Source of the DNA: Effrenium voratum
Taxonomy: Eukaryota > Sar > Dinophyceae > Suessiales > Symbiodiniaceae
Direction of reading: 5' to 3'
NCBI GenBank assembly: GCA_963377175.1
Contig: CAUJNA010003809.1
Coordinates: forward strand, 1 to 64,000
DNA: 64,000 nt
How positions within the stretch are numbered: position 1 is the stretch's first letter; every line of letters begins with the position of its first letter. Below the pieces are notes generated by a model. The model did not search any database, was not told the DNA's origin, and was given only the letters and a program-made list of their open reading frames with translations. The translations under genes and the position numbers were made by a program. This document shows positions 50,082 through 62,000 of the stretch, piece by piece.

Positions 50082-53000
50082 CCATCCCCGAGAGAAAATT
50101 CGCCACAACGTCAACATATGATGCACTAAGACAGAAAACCATCCCTTTTCTGGCATAGGTAAACTGGTAAACGAACCTTCATCAATTCGCAGCTTGTGCA
50201 TCCAAGAACCCGACTCTAGCAGGGAGGGTTTGCCAACAATGTCGTGACGGCCGGTCAGAATGTGCGATCTTTTTGCGGTGTTCTCAGCAAACACTTGGAT
50301 CTACGTGGATTCAACCCAATTGAGCAACATAGGTTGCATGTGGTATCTTCCAGGAAGCGCTTCCTGAAATTGGCAACCTCAAGACTTCCCTCAAACGGCC
50401 CAAAGACGGGGCCCCCAACTCTGGACACCTGAAGTAACTGGCAACTGCCAGGCTCGCAAAAAAGCGTCACCCAAACTTGGCTGCTGTTGACCCCTCTGCA
50501 AAAAGTTTAACATTTTGAGGCTTTAGTGGAAAACGCCTTGATTTCCCCCCAAAAAAGTCGAAAGATCCAACCCAATAGCAGTCACCCAAAGCTGAGACAG
50601 TAACACACCGAAGAGGCGCCTTGGGAGCTAGCAGAGTCTGGAACGTGTCCACCTGCTCGCCCACCTCAGGTAGCCGATCTCACTCGGAAATCGCCAAGGG
50701 ATCTTGAACCTCGAAGGCCTGGTAATTAAGTGGAAACATGGACCAAAACCTGCGCAACCCCCCCTGCTTAATTTTGAGCCACACCCACATGCAAATCAAC
50801 TCAAGAACAAATGCACACACACACACACACGCATACGTACACACGCCTTTGCGCATGCAAACCCAACCAGCAAATTACACACAAACACACAGGATCCAAA
50901 TCCTCCAATGCAACGGAAAACACACACACACACATACAAACAAAACAAAGGAACACAACAAAAAACACGAAACATAACAAAAAAAGAAGTAAAAACACGA
51001 AAACAAAAGAAGAATCAGAAAAACGAAACAAATGGAAATAAACAAAGACAAACAAACAGAACAAAAAAGAAGAAGAAGCAAACAAACAACAAAACGAAGG
51101 CCCAGACTGACTGCCCCCCGACTCCAGCGCGCTGCGAAGCGGCCACGCGGGCCAGGCGGTCACAGAGGGCCTTCAGCATCAAGGCGCTCTCCGCGGGGCC
51201 GGCGCCGAACCTCGAGGTCAAAACCCCAACCGTAGCAGACATCCGATTCAATCCAACCACTAAAATAGGTGTGGGTGGTGAATTCACCTACCAACAAAGT
51301 AGTAACTACCGTTGGTTTTGAACCACAGCCAAATGGCTGTGGTCAAAACCCACAAAACCCCTGGTGAACATCAAAATAGGTGGTACAGGTTGGGAAGAAA
51401 TGCACAAGAGAGTGCAATCTCTCCCGCATGTCAGAGGAAGCCTGATTCACAGCAATCTCAAGATTTCACAAAAGTTACATGGACTTGGCTGTGGTTGTGA
51501 AAACCCTCAAAACCCCTGCTGAACATCAAAATAGTGGTACATGCGTGTTCATCCGCCCCAAAATGGAGGCATAGGTTATGACCCATGGCCAAATGGGAAA
51601 CACCGGGGGCAGCACACATCCACACCAAACCCCGCAACAATGGGAGAAATACATACAAGAATACAGCACATGGGAAAGCAAAGTACAAGAGACAAGGACC
51701 AAAGTGTTTGGGATTCAACTCCAAACCAAAAAAAAGGAACTTGTTTGCAAGCACACTGCCTGCTACCAGTGGAGTATTTGTTTTGTTTTGCGACCACATC
51801 ACCCTTGCACCTGGGACGGTAGTAACCCGGAGAAATACGTACAAATACTGCCTCCCCCCCAAAAAGAAACGTGGGACAAGTACGTAGCAATACCTGAAGA
51901 AGCTCCAGTTGGTTGTGAAAACAGTTGTTGCCATAGGGACAACCTCAAACCTTGGTGGGGAAAGGAGGAAAAATAACACAAGGTTCACTCGAAACATTTT
52001 GGGGTCCCACTATCCCTTTTGATGACTGTTGCGAGGAACAAAAGGAAACTCTAGTACTGGTTTGGGGTGACTCGCACACGCACACACACACACACATAAA
52101 CATAGAACTTGATCAGCCACCCACCCAACACACACACACACACAAACTCCACGCCCACACACACGCACACGCACACACACACACACACAGAGGCACACAC
52201 ACACACATACGCATACCAGGCGTGTGCTCTTTCTCCCCCGTCTATCAAACAAAGCATGTTATCAACATGGACTAGCTGTTCATGGAACATCTGACATGAA
52301 CAAAAAATGAAAATGCAAGAACAAGGAATGGATCAACAGCATTGTCCTGTTGTTTTTTGAGTTTGGGGCAACATGTCAGCAAGCTCTGCAGCCAACTTTG
52401 CCTGATGGATTGTTGTCTGCGAAACGGTCTTTGATTTTAGATTCCACCGGCCAAAGCTGCCCTGACTGTTTGACCGAGGACAAGGCTACTGCCGGTAAGT
52501 ATGGGCGTGGCATCAACTAAGTGTGCAACAACTCGACGGCGACATTGTCTGCAGGAGTACCACAACATATATCGATTTCCTGAAAAGGAAAACAAACGCT
52601 GCTTCTTCCAGAAGGTGTTGAACAGGATGTAACCACATAAATTGCTGGGGATGCACTTGCCTTCTTTTTTGCCCAGTTCTGTTCCGGTCAACGCATTTCT
52701 TCTGCGTTGCAAAAAAAACTTGTCGGCATACGCACTGAGCAAATCGCCGCTGTGCGGCTCTGAACAACCTGGCCTTTGAAGTAACGCGAGCAGAACATGT
52801 CCTATGCCGAAGACAGCTCCTTGACCTATGATTGCTTAGGCCAAAGCAAGCGTATACGTAGAGGTGGAATTGATGTTGCCGAGTGATCTAATATATTCTT
52901 TCCATGGTGGGTGTCATGCACAAAGAAGCTCTCCCATCTCCCGCATCACGTGCATGCCAAAGAAGCTTCAGGTTGGCACATTCCGGGGCAAGCTGAGTCC

Positions 53001-56000
53001 AGTCCTGAGCTGCAACCCGAAGGTTTGCTCCCAAAATGGCTTTGGTTTTCCCTCATGGACAAGTGATTCATTCTGTTTAGCCTGGAAAGGAGCAATCCCG
53101 GATGGAAACAACCAGCATGAACAGGAGACGGCATTTTGTTGCCTCACTGTGGATTTCCCAAGTGATTGGGCTGCCAGAAGCTTAGGATGAGGGGTGTGCG
53201 GCAGAGTGTGCAGGATGAAATAAGTATTTGGCAGGTATACCCATGCAAACACTCGCAGTATTAAAGCAAACCACACATGAGACGTCAACCGTGCCTCGTT
53301 CGTGCAATGTGCCTAACCTCAATCTTCCGCTGTGTTCCTTTTGCTTGTCGTTTCGACACCAAAACATGTGCTTCGGGGAAAAGGGCGCACTTGTCTGTGC
53401 CTCGGGGCACCTAGTGCATTTTCACTCTAACTTGTGAAGCAGCGGCTCTTGGCCAAGAAAGTAACTTTTCTCGACTAGATTTGAAGCATGTTGGACAAAC
53501 GAACAAGCGGGGATACGGAGGGAGCGGGGGTATGGGGGGATTCCCTTGGCGCCATTCCATATCAAACTTCGTCAAGGTGCATTTAGGAGGAATCCTCCCG
53601 TATCCCTGGTTCCCCCTGTATCCCTGCTAGTTGGTTTCCCTGAGCAAGTAGAATTGGTACTGGACCAACACAGCTCTTTTAGGGCACAATCTGCCCGGCG
53701 TCCACCAGCAATGCTCGGAGCTCCCCGTGCAAAGGGATGTGCCTCGGAGTCGAGCGGCACTGCAGGCTTAAGCGTCTTAAGCGGCTTAAGCGTGTAGTAA
53801 CCCAGGAGTCATAACCCACCTAGCGTGTGTCGCACTGCTAGCTCTTTGACTGTTTGGCTTCCTTCTCGCTGCGCGGCAGGACTGAGAATCATACCTTCCT
53901 TCTTGAAGGCTCCGAATCAGCATGCTTACCAAATCATGGTTGATTCTACCAAGCTCATGCTGCAAAAAAAACAGAGCGACTGCTTGAAGAGCTCCTAGGA
54001 CGCTGTTTCGGGTTGGCTGCCCCTCATAACCGTGCTACAAGCGTTCACCCCGAGAGCCGAACAATGCCAGAAAAATGGCTTGCAACCAGTTTGGTCAATC
54101 TTGATAAGGGGTTTGTACTTTGACACCACAGCTTTCATACAGTGCCGGGTGGGGGGTCCAAACAGTGCCAATTGACAAATATCACGTCACTGAAGATCTA
54201 TGTGGCTTAACGTTTCTTGTCACGTGTTAGAACTCATAAACGCCAAGCACAGTGTGCTCCCCGCAACAGATAAGCGCCGAGTTGGGAATAACTTGTGGAG
54301 CGCAGTGAAGTCTCTTTGCACCCCTTTCGCTAGTAAAGACCCCCAGGGGGTGAGAGCTTGGGCCCGGTTTTCCCACGAGAAACACAAAAAACCATGGAGC
54401 GTCTTGCCTAACACATGCTGCATGTGTGACCCAACTCTTTACTCCGTTTTGGCTTGCGCAAACACAACTTTGTTGTGAGCGATCTGATGCAATCCTCTTG
54501 TTTCTCGCGTCACGGACAGCTGATGCAATCACTCATCAAACCTCGACAGGAAGTATACTACTCTTGCCTACACGAGAAAGCACTAGTGAACACAACTTGT
54601 TGTTTAGCTGCGGGGTCCATGTTCTTGACCTTCACTCATACGCCACTGAACCTTCAATGAACCATGACAGCAAGGGCCCTTGGCGCCTGCAAAACACTCA
54701 TCAGGGTGCTTCCCTTCCATTTCAGTCAAAGGTTACGATGCGGATGGCCTGAAGGCTTGGCCAGTGAATTTTTCTCAGGCCGTCCAGGGTTTTTGACCTA
54801 CCTCTCTTGAGAAGCAAGCATGTCCCTTGCAGGACTTCCTGATCATTGACCTACAATGTTTTGGACGCGCACAATCATTTGGTCTCGCAGCTGGGTGGAA
54901 GGGGTCCTTGACTGATGTGTGCCCTTGAGCGATTAACGCTTGCATTGTTGGGTGGTTTTGACCGATGCGTTCCCTTGAGCGATGAATGATGTCAGGCTGA
55001 GAAATGAAGCCCCTTTGCCTCAAGTCTAAACGCCTCATCTTGTGCTCTTCGCGGACTAGTGCTTTCAACATGTTTGCATCACAATATCACAAACGCTCAA
55101 GTGCTTGAATTCACCAGTTGACCTACACGGCGTCGTCAGCCATAGGCGTCCTTTTTGGCTCTGACCAATAAGCAGAAAAGTAAATAGCAACAAACCAATG
55201 CTGCTATTGACCGAATTCGCTTCAAATCAAGATGGATTCCTCCAATCAAGTTTGTTAAAAAGGAGACTCCTCCAGAAACGAATTCGCTTCTCTGCTCCTC
55301 TTCCCATCAACTCCTGGCCCAATGGCAGGAGCAAAAAAGCCTTCCGAGGCCCCGGCCCCACCACGGAGGTCAGGAAGGCCTGGCGTTCGGCTTTGCCAAA
55401 ATAGGGATACCCCCGGCTCGGAAGCTCAGGAAGCGTCGAAATCGGAGTATCAAACCTGCAAACTCTCAGAGCCACCCCTCAGGGACCCAGAAAAATGAAT
55501 TTTAATGGTGATCACCTTTTGGGACCTTTTGTTTCTTTGGGTTACTTCACGACCAAAAGTGGGAAGCCAGAGGTCAGAAAAGGTCGACTCGCTTTGGGCC
55601 AGTGAGAACTCGAGAGCCCACACCCTGGGCTCACGGGCTCACGGGCGCACCTTCATCTGCTCGCAGAGGGTTGGGAGCCGCGTCTCGTCGGTGTTGCCCT
55701 GGCGTAGGTGAGATCGGTATGACCCATAAGGAACGGCCTCTGGCATGCTCATAGAATCTCAATCCAGCCGAGGTGCAATACATCGATTTTCATGTGTGCA
55801 ACATGTATTATCTATATACATTTATATATATATATACATTAATATGTAGACACAATTATAATACGATGTTGCATCAGTGCTTCACACATTATTGGCATGC
55901 AATACCAACGCGGCAAAGCTCGTTTTGTTGAGAGGTGCTTGCTTGCACATTTAGCACGCCTTCCCCTGTAAGTCACAGTGCGGACAAGCTCGGCATGCTC

Positions 56001-59000
56001 ACTCTGCAATGAGCCGGGACTGGTTCAACCGCGATTCCCGGCTCAACGGTTCAACGTGTTTGATGGAAGAAGTCCGTCGGGAAGCCCGGGTGGAGCTCTC
56101 TGCCTGGGCGATGACACTCTGCTGAGTCTCCAAAGAGTAGTCCAAGAGCAGAAGCTGCCGAATGACCTCAGCAGGTCAGCCCAGGCCGGGAAAAGCTCTC
56201 GGAACATAGGGTGCTACAGTCGGCCCCAGCGTTCGCTGTCTTGAGAACATAACAATGGGTCCCATTTGTTCTGGCGCAAGGAAGGTATGCCAAAAAGATA
56301 GGTCCCAGGGCACACATGCCAGGCTTCACTCCGCCAACCATTCGCTTCGATGACAGGCATCAGCCATATCTGGGGTCCCAATTTTTGGAAGTCTTTGGTC
56401 ACTCTGCCTCTTGACCTTCTTGCTGGTGCTCGGTAGGGAATGATCCAGGGTTTCGGGAATGAAACCAGGGATTCGCTTACAGGAAACCATAGGGGATGGT
56501 TTATCAGCGTCATTCCATTTCTCATTCTCTACTGAGAACCTGCAAGTTATATCATGATGTTGCTGCCTGCCCTACACAACAGCAAGGCAATCAACTGCGC
56601 TGCGGTTTTTGGGGTCAGAACACTTGCAGCCATCTCAAGGAATAAGGGAAAAGGCGCAACCAGCTCTAAGGCTGCTGGGTTTTCAGAGCATGCAAATAAG
56701 ACTAACTTCTTTTGCGACAACCACTTGGGCCAGACATCAAGAAACAAAGCAGCTGAGAATCCGTAGCCAACCCGGCGGGATGTGTGAATTCCCTCCATGT
56801 CCAGATCTACAATCTTCATCACCAATCAAGTGGCTTTCCCTGGCAACTCATACCAGCCAAATGGCTGTGGGTCAAAAATGGGTACCCAAAATGGAACCCT
56901 GGTAAATGGGACCCATGACTAAAACCTGCGGTCGCCTGGTGGTTTAATTTTCACCCACACCCAAATAGAGATCCACCTTAGACTTGGTTTTCAAACGGAG
57001 AGGTTTCAGCTCAAAATCGATCATGCGGCCATACCCAAAGCACGTGATCCCTTCGAGGCACTCCGACATCTGTCTTGGAGTCGTTCAGAATTCCCAGGAT
57101 GCCTGAGGCCGAGTTCTGAGGGCTGGCTAGCGCATGTCCGAATGCAAGGCAAGAGGCGGCGAGAGGCGCGGGACGCGAAACGGCGGAGTGGGACCCGAAA
57201 CGTTTGGAGTGGGACGCTTCAGGGTGAAATGGCATAGGTTCCGAGCTTGTGACAAGATTGCGAAACCATCACGAACAGTTGAGAGATTTTGATCCGCAAC
57301 AAGGTCAGCGCGTAGGATGGACTTTACATCTCGACGCTTCCGCAACTGATCCTGCCCGCCCACTCAAAACAAACAAAAAAGAACTTGAACAAACACACAC
57401 ATGCAGAACAATCCAGCTCCATGTGAACCTCCTGCCAAAATGGAATGGCAGGCATGTTGGTCGCTGCTCCCTTTTCTCAGCTGCTGGCCTAATCGAGCCT
57501 CCGCGAGCTTCATGAATCTTTGGTGACCTCAAAGCATTCTGCACATCTTCAGCTGATTCATGATCAACACCCGGCACTAAAATGGTCTACCCAGAACCAT
57601 GTAAAGAATTGAGAAGGCGGATATCTGCAGCTATTTGTGGTTGGGATTGTCCCTTACTAACCTTCATCTACCCGAATCGGTTTTGATTGTGAGTCAGCTG
57701 CTGAAAGAATTGGCCACACGGGTTTCGTCAGCCAAAAAACGTCCTGGTATATGTTCAAACGAACACCGAAGAAGGCCACGCCGAACGCCTCATCAAATAC
57801 CCGCAAAAACCGGGGGTTTCGGCTAGCTTCCTGGAGAAAAAGCTTCCTAGATTCATCCACCCGGCCATCACACCTGGGCAAACTGTGGCACAAGAGTGCC
57901 CGTGCGGCCAGCCTAGTGCCTGTCCCCTTGCCAGCAGCGCATCAAACTTGTCTTTGTTGGGAAGGAATGGTCGTAAGCAACTTGTGCACACCAAAATATT
58001 ATGCCTTCAGAATCTTCAGCGACATTCACCGACGTGTCACCACCAGCATATCTTCGCAAGCTGACGCCATATTCAGGTGCACCGGCCATAGCACATATTT
58101 AGCTCTAACAGTTCCAACCCTTGCGACCTCCAATGCTAATTCTGCCATCTAGGGCGGGCACTCTTTTCCTGAGAATCCTTGTCCAGGCTTCCAAGCGAGC
58201 GGGAACGCCTGCGCAGAGCCAGCATGTAAAGCGCAATCTTGAACGAAGCTGCAGGGGACAGGTCAAACCATGTGAGTGCGTGCACGATGAGTCATCCTGG
58301 TTCCCTTGACCCTTGTGATGCATGGCCAAAAAGATGAGCATTGGCTATGCTCATCCACTCAAGTACACGCAGTAGCACAAGCGGTGGCAATTATGCTGAA
58401 ACATGCTGAAATCAAAGGAGTAAAACTCACGTTCACTTCACGACCAGAATCCCACATCCCTACTGTGGATGGACGAAATCCATTTCGCACCACCGGTCAG
58501 AAACCTTGAATGATGATTTCCTGTAAACACCAACCAATGGTTTCTCGGGGTTTCTCAGGTGCGAAATGGAAATCGTCCATCCACCGTAGCGTCGCCCTAA
58601 ACCAATTGTGCCCAAGGCGCTTCATCTTGGCGTCGCTGCCCGAGATCTCCTGAAGGAACGGAGGTGTGAGGCGTCAAACGCCCCTTGCTCGTTGGCTTCA
58701 GGTAGAAAACTCCCAACAAATGGGTATGGCTCCAAAACCATTCGGGGACAGGTGTTGGTCCATGTTTCCACTTCCCCGGGTTCCATTTGGACTAATTTTT
58801 GACCCACGGCCAAATGGTGTCGGTTTGTTTTTCGACCCCAAAGCAATCCCAAGCGTTGGGGGCCTCCTCGAAAAGGCCCAGGGTAAACATCGGCCGGGCC
58901 TGGAGCTGATCCATGACCTGCTTGGGCAAGCAGCTCTTGGCTGCCTCGCATGTCGAAACGCGGGGCCCACCCAAGTGGGACGTCCTGTTGGCTAGCGGAT

Positions 59001-62000
59001 TGAAAACAAAAAATCAGGTTCTCTCTACAAGTTTGGCACATGATCATGTCACAAAGGCTTTACACATTTAGTTTGCATAACTCAGTTGCAAGAGGCTGGG
59101 GTGCTGGCACAATGCAGAAGCAAACAATTTCTGCCAGGAATCGTTTCGAGGCTGTCTGAGCACACCAACACAAGCAAATGGAATCTACCAGCAGCCGAAC
59201 CGCACGTACTATGCTGGGATGCGGTGTGCTTGATCCAACGACAACCGTCTGGCTGAGGGAATGATACTTCACTCGCACGCCTTGCGGCCTGACATGGTAA
59301 CCTGTGCAACCATCCGAATCATGTGAGTCATAATCAAAACCCGGTATTAAAACGGTCTACCCAGAACCATGCAAAGAACTAAGAAGGCGGATATCCGCAG
59401 CTATTTATGGCTGGGATTGTCCCTTACTAACCTTCATCTACCCGGGTTTTGATTGTGGCTCATGTGTGTTCTCCACTTGCAGCATGCCAGCTATCCGCCA
59501 GGGCTGCACACCCATCTGGCTCGGCCCCCCTCTGTTTGAGGAATGCATGCCGAGCTGCATCGATGGCCGTTTTCAAGTCCAGGGCATCATGGACGCTTTG
59601 CAGGATCCTGGCAAGCGCAGTGGAAAGGAACACACAACCCTCTCTCTGTCTCCATGTGCATATATATATACATATGTATACTCACATGTGGACCCACTCT
59701 AGAACCAAATGCCCAATGCTGAGATACCTCCTTTCATTTAGTCAAAGGTGGTGCGCTTGAGAGCTGCTCTCCTTCCAAGAGCGACTACATACTAAGGATG
59801 GCGCAGCGCCGAATTGCTTGGATTTCCGCACAAACGCGTATTCTACAACTCGATATCTCTTTCAGCACCGCCTTCACCGTCTGCAAAAAGGTCGGGACGC
59901 AGTTGACAGGCCATATTACACAAGTCGATTTGTCACAGGGGGCTCAATCATTACCCTCTTCAAACCATAGAAGCCAGGAGCCGTTTGGAAAAAGATGCCC
60001 TCAACAAGACCCAACCCATCTTACAGGTTGTTGGAAGGGCCTGCACATGCGTCCAAAGTCTCTCTGTAGGATTTGGCTTTAAACATCTGGCAGGCCAAGT
60101 GGTAACTACGTAAGTTGCCCTGTGAGGTGATCTCTTTGGGGTGACATATGGCTGAAAATTTATGGCTGCATGTCAAAATTGGGATTTGGACTGGGCCCAA
60201 AATCAGCCAGTTGGCGTTCCTGTTGGTTTCCCTTTAAATCGACCTAAAAACAGGGATCCTTACATTTTACGAACATTGCCTTGTCAATGGTGGTTTCCCT
60301 TTACTTTAGTGGAAAAAGCCATGTTTCAAATGGTTGCAAAATGTACCTTTTGAGGGAGCCCTGAAAAAGACACCCTGAAAATACGACAATGTTTGGCTTC
60401 CGTACAAACCGACTTAACAAAGACACCCTGAAAATCGATCAAAATCCGAGGTCTCGTGCTTGAGCGCACGCCTCAGGTAGTTCTCGAACTCCATGATGAG
60501 CCGCCCAGCATCACCGTGCATGTACGGCTCCTGAATCAGCGCGGGTCTGCTCCAGTCTGAGAACGGAACGAACGTGGAAAGCTCTACCCAGAGGGTCCAA
60601 GTACCGCATGAGGACGGCTTTTGGGGGGTAAAAAGGGGTCTAAGTACCTCCTTAGAAGGTACCTGGGCTAGGGAATTGCTGTCAAATTTGCAACCCAACA
60701 ACATACAGCCATTTCCGCAAGATTCAACAAAACACCAGTGCCAAATCTGTGTCTGTGGTAACTTCTCGCTTTCTTTCCCGGCTGACATGGCGGTGCACAT
60801 CACCCCGCCGCCAGGCCAGCAACTACGAGAACAAGCAACAGCCAGTACAGCTAGCGAGTGCCAACTGCGACAACTCGTGTTTTCACAATTGATCGCAATC
60901 TGGTGATGCACCCACCTTGAAACACAATCTTTGCGGACAACTTGAGACAAGCTGCCCTATTCGGCTTAATGCTACCCAACCACTTTTGGCGAATACAACC
61001 ATTATGACCAAGACGGCATGAGCAATGCCGTGGGCATGTTTCCTGCGACTCAACCTTTGCGCTGGGTGCCGGGCCCCAGAATTTTAGTCATGAAGGATCT
61101 GTATAAGCATGCCGAAACGCCGATGGCTTAAACATTGATCTTGAGGATTCCCTTTCAAGAGGCCATGGCCTGGTGGTTTAGGAGAAAACGGCGGAACCCT
61201 TAACATCCTGGGAACGTGTCAATCAATACACAAACTGACTCTGAAATGAAAGCATGCGTACACTCAACAAGCGATGCACAGCTACGTATATTATACGTAC
61301 ACTGTACATACGTGTGTATATATATATAATATATATAATGGGTCTGTCCTTTGTTACGGGTACCCTCTTTGGTTCCTTTTAAGGGGAACCAAGAGGAACA
61401 CTTTAAGGGGAGCCAAGAGGAACACCTGTGGTTGTTGGCATTTTTTGCGGGGGGGGGGTCGTCAAAAAACACCGGGGTCCTTGGTGATGGATCGCTCGTA
61501 GGAGGCGAGCCGCTCCTTGGTGATGCCGTGGTCATGGAGCACCTGGCCGCTTTCATTGAAAAGGGCCCCGAGGAGTATAATTCTTATAATTACAAAAACA
61601 AAAGCAGAGAGCCTATTAAAGGTATTAAAACAGAGGGGACCAACCGGTACCCCATTTATTGAATTATCTATTTTCCAATTACAGTCATGAAAGGTATAGT
61701 ATAATGACAACCCTAAACTCTAATCCCTAAATCCTACAGCATATCAATATGAAAGCTCGCAGGTAGAATGTCTTGGTGTCATCATCTTGGAAAAGAAAAC
61801 ACTACGAGTCCAAAGAGTATGCCTAGCTTATGCTCAGCAGCCACAGAACCTCGCGGAAACTTAAACGCCGTCGCTTTTGGAAGCAACGTGCATTCCCTTG
61901 CGTCGGGTTCCGTTTGGAGTCCCGTGCTTTTGCTCTCCTGAATTCCATTTTTTGGCTTCCTGGTTTCTATCACTCCGGGGCCGATGCGAGTTCATTCTGG

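Noticed and set aside
49771..50158. Frames rich in Ile, Ser, His or Met
   Set aside because: Produced by the CAT/CGT trinucleotide repeat.
55978..56244. 88-codon plus-strand frame with a protein-like look
   Set aside because: The minus strand of the same DNA matches the LLFLDLALDS segment of GWD and has splice sites in the gene's own pattern.
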